Shown here one piece after another: positions 23,686 to 33,375 of a stretch of 64,000 nt of DNA. The notes beneath the pieces are model-generated. The model made no database searches. It was not told the origin of the DNA and was given only the letters and a program-made list of their open reading frames with translations. The translations under genes and the position numbers were made by a program. The first letter of the stretch is position 1; each line of letters opens with the position of its first letter. The DNA is from Planctomycetota bacterium (GTDB lineage Bacteria; Planctomycetota; Phycisphaerae; UBA1845; Fen-1342). The stretch is taken from the NCBI GenBank assembly GCA_018814045.1, contig JAHJAR010000277.1, positions 62,001 through 126,000 of the forward strand, given 5' to 3'.

Positions 23686-25572
23686 TCATTGTCCGAGCAC
23701 CGAGAGTTCGGCAACGCAGGCGAAGGGCCTGCCGCCAACCGCCGAAAGCGAACGCAGCGCAACGTAGCGCCCGGCGGTGGGTGTGAACAGAACTTCCTGC
23801 TCGTAGGCGGCCGGCGCAAACTCGCCCTTCGCGAGCGGTGGTCCCCAGCGCTCCGGGTCGTCGCTCATGCGGAACTCGTATGCCAGAATCATCCCGTTCA
23901 CGCCGCCGTCTGTCCGCGGTTGATAGCGGAAGCCGACGATGCGGCGGCGGCGGCCGAGATCGATCACGATTTCGTGCGGGTGGCCTGGGCTGGCCCCCTG
24001 CCACTGCGTGTGCCAGTGTGTCGCGGGGTCGCCGTCGAACGCGAGCGCGCCGACCTTGCCGTTAAATGCCGATTCGCTGTCCGCACGCACCAGTCGCCAG
24101 TCGTCTTTCGGGATCACCGGCAGGTCGGATAGCGGTGGGGGCGGCGGCGGTAGCGGGAAGTGCTCAGACTCGGTGCGGGCCGTGCGCATGATCTCGGTGA
24201 CACGTTTGACGATCTCGGGATGCTGGGCGGCGACATCGCGGGTTTCGCCCACGTCCACCTCGAGATCATAGAGCTCGAGCGGCGCATCTCGCCGGGTGCC
24301 GATGCCGCGCCGGATGCCCTTCCAGCGGCCCATCCGCACAGCCTGGTTGCCGCCGCGCGCCCGGTACTCCCAGTACAGGTAGTCGTGCCGCTGTTGCCCG
24401 GGCCGGCCTAACAATGTTGGGAGGAAACTGGTGCCGTCGATGTTCTCGGGCGCGGCGACGCCCGCGATTTCCGCCAACGTTGGCAGAATGTCCCACGAAG
24501 CGGACACGTGTGCCGTCGTGGTTCCGGGCCTGACGCGGCCTCTCCAGCGTGCGATCAGGGGCACGCGGATGCCACCCTCGAACAAATCACACTTGCGCCC
24601 CCGCAGCAGCCCGGTGCTGGCGAAGAAGTTCGAGTCGGCTCCACCGACGTCGAACGTCGGGCCGTTGTCGCTGCTGAACATGATCAGCGTGTTGTCGTCG
24701 AGGCCGAGTTCCCTCAGCAGATCCAGAATTCGCCCAATGTCGCGGTCCATGCGCGTAACCATCGCCGCGTAGGCCGCGCGGGGCGTTGGATGCGGCAGAT
24801 AGCCGCGCTGGCCGTCGTAGGGCGGGTCGGGCCACTGACCGCGATATTCCACCAGGGCGTCATCCGGGACCTGTAGTGCCAGGTGTGGGACGATGGTGGG
24901 GTAGTACAGGAAGAACGGACCTGTGTCGTGGGCGCGAATGAACTGGAGCGCCTCCTCCACCAACAGGTCGGGAGCGTACTGCCGTCCAGTTAGGTTGCCG
25001 GGCTCGTGACCGGGAAGGACGACCTTCTCACCGTTACGCCACAGATGCGTGGGATAGTAGTTATGCGCCACACGTTGGCAGAGGTAGCCGAACCAGTGAT
25101 CGAAGCCCTGGAGATTGGGTTCCCCACTCGTGCCCGGGCCCCCCAACCCCCACTTGCCGATCGCCGCCGTGGCGTAGCCAGCGCGTTGCAGCATACGGGC
25201 CACGGTCAGCGTGTCGGGGGGGATGGCCTGCTGCCCCTCGGTGGGCAGCTCGCCGTTGTCGCGGATGCACGCGTGCCCCGTGTGCCGGCCGGTCAGGAGG
25301 CAACAGCGTGAGGGCGCGCAAACCGTGCTGCCGGAGTAGTGTTGGGTGAACCGCAGTCCCTCGGCGGCGAGACGGTCGAGGTTGGGCGTACGGATCTTCT
25401 GCTGGCCATAGCAGCCGGTTTCTGCGTAGCCGAGATCGTCTGCGAGAAGGAGAATGATATTGGGCTTACGGGGCCCGCGGTTGTCGGGATGGACGAGTTG
25501 CGGCAGCACCAGCGCGGCAGCGGCCGCCCCGCCCCCCTTCATGAACTCGCGTCGTCCCAGACTTCTGGCCAT
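23686..25572 (-). CDS. Tat-exported arylsulfatase with C-terminal F5/8-type domain
   Basis: A 628-residue sulfatase started at the ATG at 25572, with GGGAGG eight bases upstream. The N terminus carries a twin-arginine signal ('GRREFMKGGGAAAAALVLP'). 'KPNIILLLADDLGYAETGCYG' opens the fold (first metal aspartates), and the formylglycine motif is C85-APSR. 'IMFSSDNGPTFDVGGAD' and 'VRMGRWKGIRR' are the other sulfatase markers. The last ~140 residues ('ESAFNGKVGALAFDGDPATH', 'HEIVIDLGRRRRIVGFRY') are a discoidin-like module. It is the upstream gene of a sulfatase-phosphatase pair opposite the fucosidase genes. Confidence 0.93.
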   Translation of the reverse strand: MARSLGRREFMKGGGAAAAALVLPQLVHPDNRGPRKPNIILLLADDLGYAETGCYGQQKIRTPNLDRLAAEGLRFTQHYSGSTVCAPSRCCLLTGRHTGHACIRDNGELPTEGQQAIPPDTLTVARMLQRAGYATAAIGKWGLGGPGTSGEPNLQGFDHWFGYLCQRVAHNYYPTHLWRNGEKVVLPGHEPGNLTGRQYAPDLLVEEALQFIRAHDTGPFFLYYPTIVPHLALQVPDDALVEYRGQWPDPPYDGQRGYLPHPTPRAAYAAMVTRMDRDIGRILDLLRELGLDDNTLIMFSSDNGPTFDVGGADSNFFASTGLLRGRKCDLFEGGIRVPLIARWRGRVRPGTTTAHVSASWDILPTLAEIAGVAAPENIDGTSFLPTLLGRPGQQRHDYLYWEYRARGGNQAVRMGRWKGIRRGIGTRRDAPLELYDLEVDVGETRDVAAQHPEIVKRVTEIMRTARTESEHFPLPPPPPPLSDLPVIPKDDWRLVRADSESAFNGKVGALAFDGDPATHWHTQWQGASPGHPHEIVIDLGRRRRIVGFRYQPRTDGGVNGMILAYEFRMSDDPERWGPPLAKGEFAPAAYEQEVLFTPTAGRYVALRSLSAVGGRPFACVAELSVLGQ

Positions 25573-25830
25573 CCGCTTGCCTCCCGGGCATGCAGCCATC
25601 ACGGTCCGCCGCGGAGCGCTGTGCCGAGTGCGCGTCTCGCGCCCGCCCCCGCTGACGGAGCGCGGTCATTCTATGACACTGACGCGAAACTCCAAAACGG
25701 CGTGGTGCTTCCGTCCCAGCGCGCAGCGGGCCGTCAGCCCGATGCGGGACCGGCCGGTTGGAGAGCAGCGGAGAAATGCGGCGTTAGCTCAGGGTGCCGC
25801 CACGGCGGGGAGTCTGCTTGCAGATGCGGC

Positions 25831-26571
25831 TCAACCTTCGAGCAAGGCCACAAACGGGTCGATGTCGAAACCGTTGACCAGACCATCCTGGTTGATGTCA
25901 GCCAGCCAGGGATCACAGGCGGGGTACGGATCGCCGTCGTGGTCTGCGATGTAACCGTCCCAGTCCATGAGCGCCTGCACGAAGTGGTCGATGTCGAAAC
26001 CGTCGACCTGGCGGTCGCAGTTGAGATCGCCCTGCTCGTACCAGAATGGCTCGGCGGTCACGGTGCCCGCGACGCGCACGGCCTCGATCTGCACGGTCAC
26101 GTAACCGAACGGCTCGATGTAAACCTCCATCTCGCCCAGGTACACATCTGTGACCGAAACGTAGCCGTGCCCGGCCGCATCCAGACCGATCAGCACGTGG
26201 GCCGCGACCGAGGCCGGATCAGGGGGCTCCGGATAGACAAAGTCGTCATCGGCCAGCACGATCGGCGGTGGACCGTCGATGGTGTCCGAGCCGCTGCGCT
26301 GCTCCGGCGGAATCTGGTCCGTGACGTCCACGTCCAGTTCGATCCACAGGTAGCGCACGGTCACTTCCACCAGCGTGATTTCGTAGCTCAACGTGTACCA
26401 GTCCGCCGAGTTGTCGACAGCCGTCGGCGAGACATGGTGTACATCCTGGCCGGACGTCTGAAGGTCAAACGGCCAGGTGACCGGATTGTCGGCGCGTGCC
26501 AGGGCGGGAAACGCCGCGATACCGAGAGCCACAACGGTTGCTGCGCAGACAGCGCAGCTTCTGGAGGTCAT
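25831..26571 (-). CDS. Secreted protein with dockerin-like C terminus
   Basis: A 246-residue exported protein started at the ATG at 26571 (AGGAAG upstream; signal peptide 'VVALGIAAFPALARA'). The middle is a beta-rich domain without recognised family, including 'WYTLSYEITLVEVTVRYLWI' and 'YVTVQIEAVRVAGTV'. The end holds two calcium-loop repeats ('GDLNCDRQVDGFDIDHFV', 'DINQDGLVNGFDIDPFV'). It lies 45 bases downstream of a subtilisin-like protease gene on the same strand, so the two are probably made together. Confidence 0.72.
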   Translation of the reverse strand: MTSRSCAVCAATVVALGIAAFPALARADNPVTWPFDLQTSGQDVHHVSPTAVDNSADWYTLSYEITLVEVTVRYLWIELDVDVTDQIPPEQRSGSDTIDGPPPIVLADDDFVYPEPPDPASVAAHVLIGLDAAGHGYVSVTDVYLGEMEVYIEPFGYVTVQIEAVRVAGTVTAEPFWYEQGDLNCDRQVDGFDIDHFVQALMDWDGYIADHDGDPYPACDPWLADINQDGLVNGFDIDPFVALLEG

Positions 26572-26616
26572 CTCACTCTTCCTATTCTCGCGCACCATTC
26601 GCCCGCATCGCGCCAC

Positions 26617-28155
26617 CTACTGGTTCAACAGGACAATGAACGAGTCGATGTCGAAGCCATTCACGGCCCCATCGCTGTTGGTGTCGCCGCGTTCGAAATC
26701 GCACCCAGGATAGGCCAGGAGGTAACCCTCCTGCCCGTTCAGCGCCAAGATGAACGGATCGATGTCGAAGCCATCCACCACACCGTCGCAGTTGAGGTCA
26801 CCGCGCGGATCAGCGGCCAGCAGCGCGAATTCGGCGTTTATCCTTCCCCAGCCGAACTGCTCGTCCCAACCTGGATCCCCCTTGTCCTCGGCGCTGTCCT
26901 TGAGCATCTGCTCGATCTGGTCGATGCTCAGCGCGAAGTTGTAAGACATCATCAGCGCGGCCAGCCCGCTCACGTGCGGCGTGGCCATGGACGTCCCAGA
27001 ATTCGTGTAGTAGCCGCTGTTCTTCCAAAGCGAATACACATCCTTACCGGGGGCGGATACGTCGGTCTCGGGCCCGTAGTTGGAACTGGTGTACCACGTA
27101 TCATTGTGGGTGGTCGCCGCGACGCCCATGCAGTGCGCGAACTTCGCCGGGTATGCTACGATGTTGCCGTAGTTGTTACCGGTGGCGGCGATCAACAGGA
27201 CGTTTTCGCCATAGGCGTAATTGACCGCCTCCTCAAGCGTGGTTGTGCCGGTGTAGAACTGGAGGCTCAGGGAACCGATGTCGGCCCCGTTGTCGACCGC
27301 CCAGATGATCGCCTCGGCACAGTCACTCTCGGTAGCAGACCCGGTCGGCGAGGTGCAGCGCATCGCCAGAATCGTGACTTCCCAGTTGATACCCGTCACG
27401 CCGATGCCGTTGTTACCATAAGCGGCGGCGATTCCGGTGCAGTGGGTGCCGTGGCCGTGTGGGTCGTCCGTGTCGAAGTTATCGTCGTACGTGTTGCGAC
27501 CGGCGATGACCTTTCCATTCAGATCGGGGTGGTCGGCCTGCACGCCCGTATCGATAATCGCCAGCGTCAGGTCGGCTGATCCGGTGTAGATGTCCCAAGC
27601 CTCGGGACCATCGACGTCAGCATCAACCGTGCCGCTGGTCTGCCCGGTGTTGTGCATGTTCCAGAGCGAGCCGAAGGCCGGGTCGTTCGGGATGGTCAGC
27701 GCGATTCCGCCCACGCCGTCCAATTCTGCGAGCTCGATTCCGGGCACGCCCGTGAAACCATCGGCCATCGCCGCAGTATCGGTTCCCGTCGGAACATGAA
27801 GTCGATATGTGCGGGACAGGCCCAGTTGGTCGGCCAGCATCTGGTTACGTGCGCGTACGGCCAGAAACGGCTCGACGTGCAGCACGCCCCAGCTATCGCA
27901 CAGCGCGTCGATGGGGCCGTTGTCGATCGTGGTCTGACCGCTCGCTCCCTCCAGCGGCATGATCCCCGGCGCGAGCCGCACGAGAATATGCGTCGTGGCG
28001 TAACTGCCACCGGCGTCGGGGGCGCGATAAACCACGTCCGAGGTTGACACGACACCACCGCCCGTGCCACCCGCGAACGCAAACTCACCACCAGTCAGCC
28101 CGGCAATGGCCAGGGCCACCAAGCAGCAACTGGCGCAACCTGCATTCCGTGCCAT
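26617..28155 (-). CDS. Secreted subtilisin-like serine protease with dockerin-like C terminus
   Basis: A 512-residue S8 family protease; the ATG at 28155 has GGAGGGA seven bases upstream. Signal peptide, then a propeptide-like segment to about residue 155. The catalytic triad is D202 ('AIIDTGVQADHPDL'), H235 ('HGHGTHCTGIAA') and S389 ('GTSMATPHVSGLAALM'), with the oxyanion region 'IAATGNNYGN'. Two dockerin-like repeats end the protein ('GDLNCDGVVDGFDIDPFI', 'DTNSDGAVNGFDIDSFIV'). It is likely exported and retained at the cell surface. Confidence 0.93.
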   Translation of the reverse strand: MARNAGCASCCLVALAIAGLTGGEFAFAGGTGGGVVSTSDVVYRAPDAGGSYATTHILVRLAPGIMPLEGASGQTTIDNGPIDALCDSWGVLHVEPFLAVRARNQMLADQLGLSRTYRLHVPTGTDTAAMADGFTGVPGIELAELDGVGGIALTIPNDPAFGSLWNMHNTGQTSGTVDADVDGPEAWDIYTGSADLTLAIIDTGVQADHPDLNGKVIAGRNTYDDNFDTDDPHGHGTHCTGIAAAYGNNGIGVTGINWEVTILAMRCTSPTGSATESDCAEAIIWAVDNGADIGSLSLQFYTGTTTLEEAVNYAYGENVLLIAATGNNYGNIVAYPAKFAHCMGVAATTHNDTWYTSSNYGPETDVSAPGKDVYSLWKNSGYYTNSGTSMATPHVSGLAALMMSYNFALSIDQIEQMLKDSAEDKGDPGWDEQFGWGRINAEFALLAADPRGDLNCDGVVDGFDIDPFILALNGQEGYLLAYPGCDFERGDTNSDGAVNGFDIDSFIVLLNQ

Positions 28156-28411
28156 TGCAACTCCCTCCGGGTTGAGTTCGGGACCGCGCACTGCCAGTAC
28201 CACGCGATCGCGATTCGGCCGTGACAAACAGGCACACTCCGGCGCCTGGCAAACACCATATGATAGCACGCTAACCCGTTGAACCCAAGAATGTTCACGC
28301 GTCAGCGCCGCGTCCGAGGAGCACTGGCGCGTGAGCGGAGTAAGTAGCTCATTCTTATAGGACGTTTGGCCGGAAACGCGCACGGCTTGCCCCGCGCGCG
28401 TTCCGAGAACG

Positions 28412-30355
28412 TCAACGACGCGACTGTAGCAGCTCCACGGTTCGCTGCGGGTTCATCAGCAGGATCGAGGTCGTCCCGGCCTGCTCGCGGTCGGCACCTT
28501 CCTTGATCAGCGCGATAACCTCCGGCGGCCCCAGGCTTGGGTTGATCACGAGCAGCTTGGCAGCCAGATTGGCAACGTTGGGCGAGGACATTGACGTTCC
28601 GGACATCTTCATATGGGCCCCGCCGGGAACGTAGCTCTCGACCTCGAAGCCGTTGGCGTAGACCTGAACCGTGCGGCCGAAGCTTGTGAACGAGGTGGGT
28701 TCGCCGGCCTGGTCGACCGCCCCGACGGTCATGAGGTTGGGCAGGTCGAAGGAGGATGGGATGTACTCGTCGAATTCGACGTCGTTATCGGCATTGCCCG
28801 CGGCGCAGATGAACAGGATGTTGGGGGCGTTCTTGATCGCCTCGTAGAGCCCCTCCTTCTGCAACTTGAAGACCTGGCGCGCGATCTCACGCCGCTGCTC
28901 GGCGTTTTCGCCGATGCCGTTGCGTTCGAGCGAGGATTCGGCGTCGGCCTGGGCTTCACCCCAGCTCATGTTCACAACGCGGACGCCGTGCTGCTTGAAG
29001 TATTCGACCGTATCGCGGCATTTCTGGGCGTCGCGCTGGCCCCATTCGATCGTGCGTGGCACGGGCGTCATGCGGTGGTCGTAACTCAAACGAGCGATGA
29101 GCAGGCGGGCAAACGAATTGCCGGCGAGCATGATGCCGGCGACGTGTGTGCCGTGCGCGTAGTTGCCGGCCAATCCGAGGTCCTCGATGAAGCCCTTGAC
29201 CTCATCGGGTCCCAGCCCTGACAGGTGCCGCTTCAGAGCGCTCGCCTCGGGGCTGTCCACGGCGGACTGCAGATCCATAAAGCCCTTCATGTGATTCATG
29301 ACTTGCGGCATGCGCTCGGCCGCATCCCCGAGCGGACAAAGCGGTTCCGTGGTGCGTTGCGCGTCGATGTCAAAGGCCACGCCGTACACATCATCCACGT
29401 ATCCGTTGCCGTCGTCGTCCGCGCCGTTGAGTTGCTCTTCGGTGTTCACATAGAGGTGGTCCTTGAAGACATCCGGATCGGTGCCGGAATCCCAGGCGGC
29501 GACGATGACCGGAGTGTAGTCCGCGTCCGCGGGCAGTTGCACGGACCGCGCCGCCCAGATATCGGGCTTGACGGTCTTGTTCGCGTCGATCAACTCCTGA
29601 TAGACTGCGAGGGTCTCAGCCTTGAGTGGTAACCGCTCGTTCAGCGTAATGTGAATGCCCACGAGACTGGCGGCCTGATCAGCATTCAACTCGCCGGTCT
29701 GGGCCACTACTGGATCAAACTGGGCCTGGATCATGCCTGTTAGCAGTGTTTCGCTGAAGATCTCGAGGCGGCCCTTGCTGCTCTCAATCACATCCTGAAC
29801 AACGTCCCAGGGAAGCCCGGCCACCAACTGGGCGAGTTGTCGGCGATAGGCCTGCTTGTAAGCGTCAAAATCGGTCTTCGGGTCAGTCTCTTGGCGGGCG
29901 GAGATCATGGCCTTCGTCGTGAGGCCGGTCGTGATCTTCTTGGCCTCCTTATCCTCAAGTGCCTTGATCTGCTCGAGGTGGGCGAGCGCATCGTCGTAGC
30001 GCCCCTCCAACAGGTCGCTCGTCAGCAGCTTGCCGTACATGCCCTGCAACGTCGTGGCATCATCAATCTCGTATGTTTCGAGGTCGGCCACGACATCAGC
30101 GCGGATGCGCCGGGCCAGCTCAACCACCTTGGCGCGCGATTTGACGATTTCTGACGGCTGGTCAGTCGTCGCGTAGGTGTGTTGCGGCAGATCATCGAGT
30201 TTCTCAATCTTGATCTTCGCGCGCGGCTGATCGGTCGTCTGCTCATGTGTCGGCTTGATCGGCTCATTGGCCGTACCGGTCTGGCAGCCGGCCACCAGTG
30301 CCAGCATGCAAACGGCCAGCGTCAGCCCCCATACAACGCGGAATGAACGGCGCAT
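28412..30355 (-). CDS. Subtilisin-like protease lipoprotein
   Basis: A 647-residue protein started at the ATG at 30355, with AGGAGAG upstream. The signal ends in a lipobox 'ALVAGC' (lipidated C24). A helical region of about 230 residues precedes the S8 domain. The triad is visible in 'VIVAAWDSGTDPD', 'AHGTHVAGIMLAG' and 'MSGTSMSSPNVANLAA'; 'FICAAGNADND' holds the oxyanion Asn. A calcium loop 'GADDDGNGYVDDVYGVAFD' lies near the catalytic Asp. Unlike the neighbouring protease it has no dockerin-like tail and is membrane-anchored through lipid. Confidence 0.92.
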   Translation of the reverse strand: MRRSFRVVWGLTLAVCMLALVAGCQTGTANEPIKPTHEQTTDQPRAKIKIEKLDDLPQHTYATTDQPSEIVKSRAKVVELARRIRADVVADLETYEIDDATTLQGMYGKLLTSDLLEGRYDDALAHLEQIKALEDKEAKKITTGLTTKAMISARQETDPKTDFDAYKQAYRRQLAQLVAGLPWDVVQDVIESSKGRLEIFSETLLTGMIQAQFDPVVAQTGELNADQAASLVGIHITLNERLPLKAETLAVYQELIDANKTVKPDIWAARSVQLPADADYTPVIVAAWDSGTDPDVFKDHLYVNTEEQLNGADDDGNGYVDDVYGVAFDIDAQRTTEPLCPLGDAAERMPQVMNHMKGFMDLQSAVDSPEASALKRHLSGLGPDEVKGFIEDLGLAGNYAHGTHVAGIMLAGNSFARLLIARLSYDHRMTPVPRTIEWGQRDAQKCRDTVEYFKQHGVRVVNMSWGEAQADAESSLERNGIGENAEQRREIARQVFKLQKEGLYEAIKNAPNILFICAAGNADNDVEFDEYIPSSFDLPNLMTVGAVDQAGEPTSFTSFGRTVQVYANGFEVESYVPGGAHMKMSGTSMSSPNVANLAAKLLVINPSLGPPEVIALIKEGADREQAGTTSILLMNPQRTVELLQSRR

Positions 30356-30565
30356 CTGATCTCTCCTTGCAGGTGGAAGCGTTCTGCATCTGTGCATCTG
30401 TGGCAGCGCGACACGCCGCCGGCTGTCGGGGCGGCGCATCTCGTACGAGCCTGGCCACGCCGGCCCGCGGCGCCGCGCACTGCGGGAATCGTAGCAGTCC
30501 GTGGCTGATCGTGCCAACCCGACGCCAACACTCTGGGCAGCGCCGGGTCGCGGCCAACGCGGTCG

Positions 30566-32080
30566 CTACGTTTTGCCCGGTCGCCAAACGGGGTCGTGCG
30601 TGTCCTTGCGGGCCGGTTCGAACCAACGGGTCATGATCATCCGTTGCTGTGTGTAGAAGGCCACGCCTTCGGCTGCCTGGATGTGCAGATCACCGAAGAA
30701 CGAGTTCTTCCAACCAGTGAACGGGAACCACGCCAGCGGCGCGGGGACACCAACGTTGACGCCAATCATGCCGGCGCTGAAGTTGTGCTTGAAGCGGCGT
30801 GCGGCGGGGCCGGAAGTCGTGAAGATCACCGCGCCATTGGCGTACTGGCACTTGTCGCCGAGAGCCATGGCCTCGTCCAGCGTGGCCACGCGCACGACAG
30901 GCAGCACGGGGCCGAAGATTTCCTCGCGGGCCACACTCATCTCGGGCTGTACGCGGTCAACGATCGTAGGGCCGACGAAAAACCCGCCGGGGGCGTCAGC
31001 TACCTCGAGTTGGCGTCCGTCCAGGACCAAGTCGGCACCCTCGCGTTCGGCCGCAGCGATGTAGCCGCGCACGCGCTCGAGATGCGCTTGCGTGATCAGC
31101 GGTCCCATATCGACGGTTGCATCTGGCAGATCGGTGCGGCCGACACGCATCGCGCCGGCGGCTTTACACAAGCGGGCTACGACCTCGTCGGCAATGTCTC
31201 CGACCGGTACTGCCAGGCTACCGGCCATACACCGCTCGCCGGCACAGCCGAAGGCGGAGTGCCGCATACCGCTGATGGTGGGGTCGAGCTCAGCGTCGGG
31301 CATGATGACCATGTGGTTCTTTGCCCCGCCGGCCGCCTGCACGCGCTTTCCATGGGCTGTGCCGGTCTGGTAGACGTGGCGCGCGACGGCCGTCGAACCG
31401 ACGAACGAAAGCGCCTTGATCCCCGGGTGCGTCAGCAGGGCATCCACACAGGCCTTGTCGCCGTGGACGATGGAGAAGACGCCCTCCGGCAAACCCGCCT
31501 CCAGCAGCAGTTCGGCGATTCCCAGTGCGGACAGCGGGACGCGCTCGGACGGTTTGAGAATGAAGCAGTTGCCGCACGTGATCGCCACCGGGTACATCCA
31601 GAGGGGCACCATGGCGGGGAAGTTGAAGGGGGTGATGCCGGCTACAACGCCCAACGGATGGCGAATCGTCTCGGCATCGACGTCGGGCGCGATATTCCGC
31701 AGTGCGTCGCCCATCAAGAGTGCGGGGATGCCGGCGGAGAACTCGACCATCTCGATCCCGCGCTGCACCGAGGCTTTGGATTCCAGAAACGTCTTGCCAT
31801 GTTCACGGGTCACCAGCCGGGCCAGTTCGTCCGTGTGCTGTTGCAGCAGGTCGTGAAACCGGAACATGATCCGGGCCCGGTCGGGCGGCGGCGTGTCACG
31901 CCAGGCGGGGAAGGCCTTCAACGCCGCCTGAACGGCCCGATCCACATCCTCGTTGCCGCACATGGGCACGTGCGCGATGGTCTCGCCGGTGGATGGGTTC
32001 CGGACCGGGTCGAAACGGTCGGTGTGTGCTTCGGTCCATTGTCCGCCGATCAGACACCGGCAAGTATTCGCGTCGGCCAT
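30566..32080 (-). CDS. mmsA: Methylmalonate-semialdehyde dehydrogenase (CoA-acylating)
   Basis: A 504-residue aldehyde dehydrogenase; start ATG at 32080 with AAGGAG nine bases upstream. Family marks are 'VVAGITPFNFPAMVPLWMYP', 'ALSFVGST', 'GGAKNHMVIMPDAELD' and the catalytic C284 in 'GERCMAG'. MMSDH oxidises methylmalonate semialdehyde to propionyl-CoA (and malonate semialdehyde to acetyl-CoA) using NAD and CoA, in valine, inositol or pyrimidine breakdown. The divergent neighbours, an amidase and an aminotransferase, point to the pyrimidine (thymine) route. Confidence 0.93.
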   Translation of the reverse strand: MADANTCRCLIGGQWTEAHTDRFDPVRNPSTGETIAHVPMCGNEDVDRAVQAALKAFPAWRDTPPPDRARIMFRFHDLLQQHTDELARLVTREHGKTFLESKASVQRGIEMVEFSAGIPALLMGDALRNIAPDVDAETIRHPLGVVAGITPFNFPAMVPLWMYPVAITCGNCFILKPSERVPLSALGIAELLLEAGLPEGVFSIVHGDKACVDALLTHPGIKALSFVGSTAVARHVYQTGTAHGKRVQAAGGAKNHMVIMPDAELDPTISGMRHSAFGCAGERCMAGSLAVPVGDIADEVVARLCKAAGAMRVGRTDLPDATVDMGPLITQAHLERVRGYIAAAEREGADLVLDGRQLEVADAPGGFFVGPTIVDRVQPEMSVAREEIFGPVLPVVRVATLDEAMALGDKCQYANGAVIFTTSGPAARRFKHNFSAGMIGVNVGVPAPLAWFPFTGWKNSFFGDLHIQAAEGVAFYTQQRMIMTRWFEPARKDTHDPVWRPGKT

Positions 32081-32452
32081 GAACGTGATCTCCTTGTACA
32101 ACCCAGAAGCCTCAAACCCGGGCCGAGTATAGCGTGCGCGCGGGCCGGGGGAAGGGCGGCGCAGCGCCGGCCTGGGCGCGGTGCGCTGCGGAGATGCGAG
32201 CCCGCGATACTCTTGGCGGGTTCGAGCGGTCTGAACCGAGCCGCGACCGTCAGGGAGCGGTTGGCGCCACACCGCGTCGTGGTTTCCACCCGGCACTGAG
32301 CGGTCCGGTCGAGGCGTCGGACCCAAACCGCCAAATCTGTCACACACGCCGGAGATGTGGCCACCATCCTTGAAAACTGTGCGTCCCCCGCTAGAGTCGT
32401 GTGCTCCGGAAGCGCTGACACGACTGCACACGCTACCTGCAAGGAGCCGGCC
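32081..32452. other. Divergent intergenic region between mmsA and the amidase gene
   Basis: Holds one copy of the CCGCGACCGTMAGGGAGCGG repeat (listed separately) and presumably both promoters. No clear -35/-10 pair was found. A partial inverted repeat AGTCGTGT...ACACGACT lies at about 32396-32425, just upstream of the amidase ribosome site, and could be an operator. Confidence 0.4.
32238..32261. repeat. CCGCGACCGTCAGGGAGCGG repeat, intergenic copy
   Basis: GAGCCGCGACCGTCAGGGAG followed by CGGT matches the copy inside the aminotransferase gene (34506-34529) at 23 of 24 positions. A more diverged copy (20 of 24) lies at 47827-47850. The element is an imperfect palindrome (CCGC...GCGG). Confidence 0.75.
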
Positions 32453-33322
32453 ATGCCCCGCATTGTCCGAGGCGGACTGATTCAGGCGACGCTCAGCGAA
32501 CCCGCCACGTCGCCGGTGGAACAGATCAAGCGCTCGATGATCGACAAGCATGTCGAGCTGATCGCGCAGGCCGCCGACCAGGGCGTGCAGGTGCTGTGCT
32601 TGCAGGAGTTGTTCTACGGGCCGTATTTCTGCGCCGAGCAGAACGCCAAATGGTACGCGTTGACCGAGCAGGTCCCCGAGGGGCCGACGACGCAGCTCAT
32701 GTGCGAGTTGGCCCGCAAACACAAGCTGGTCCTGGTCGTGCCGGTCTACGAGGAAGACCTGCCGGGCGTCTATTACAACACGGCCGCCGTCATCGACGCC
32801 GACGGCTCGTACCTGGGCAAGTACCGCAAGACCCACCTCCCGCACTGCGAGCCCGGCTTCTGGGAGAAGTTCTACTTCCGTCCCGGCAACCTGGGCTACC
32901 CCGTGTTTGACACGAGGTTTGGCAAAGTGGCCGTTTACATCTGCTACGACCGGCACTTCCCCGAAGGTGCCCGCTGCTTGGGGCTGAACGGGGCCGAGAT
33001 CGTCTTCAACCCGTCGGCGACCGTAGCCGGGCTCTCGGAGTATCTCTGGAAGCTCGAGCAGCCGGCCCACGCCGTCGCGAACCAGTACTACATCGGCGCC
33101 ATCAACCGCCCTGGCAGCGAGGCCCCCTGGAACATCGGCGAGTTCTACGGCACGTCGTATTTCTGCGACCCGCGCGGACAGATCATGGTCGAGGGCAAAC
33201 GCATCGAGGACGACATCGTCGTTGCCGACCTGGACCTGGACATGATCCGCGACGTGCGCAACGTCTGGCAGTTCTTCCGCGATCGCCGGCCGGATGCGTA
33301 TGAAGAAATCGTGATGGAGTAG
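32453..33322 (+). CDS. Carbon-nitrogen hydrolase, beta-ureidopropionase-like
   Basis: A 289-residue nitrilase-superfamily amidohydrolase, start ATG at 32453 with AAGGAG six bases upstream. The Glu-Lys-Cys triad is E52 ('LCLQELFYGPYFC'), K126 ('YLGKYRKTHLPH') and C164 ('VYICYDRHFPEGAR'). Sequence features such as 'EPGFWEKFYFRPGN' and 'FNPSATVAGLSEYLW' fit N-carbamoyl-beta-alanine amidohydrolase or N-carbamoylputrescine amidase. The adjacent class III aminotransferase and mmsA favour ureidopropionase, producing 3-aminoisobutyrate or beta-alanine, ammonia and CO2. Substrate choice is inferred from context. Confidence 0.88.
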   Translation: MPRIVRGGLIQATLSEPATSPVEQIKRSMIDKHVELIAQAADQGVQVLCLQELFYGPYFCAEQNAKWYALTEQVPEGPTTQLMCELARKHKLVLVVPVYEEDLPGVYYNTAAVIDADGSYLGKYRKTHLPHCEPGFWEKFYFRPGNLGYPVFDTRFGKVAVYICYDRHFPEGARCLGLNGAEIVFNPSATVAGLSEYLWKLEQPAHAVANQYYIGAINRPGSEAPWNIGEFYGTSYFCDPRGQIMVEGKRIEDDIVVADLDLDMIRDVRNVWQFFRDRRPDAYEEIVME

Positions 33323-33375
33323 CGCGCGGAGTTGCGCGGCATACCGCGCCCGCCGCTTTGCCCGAGGAGACGTTG

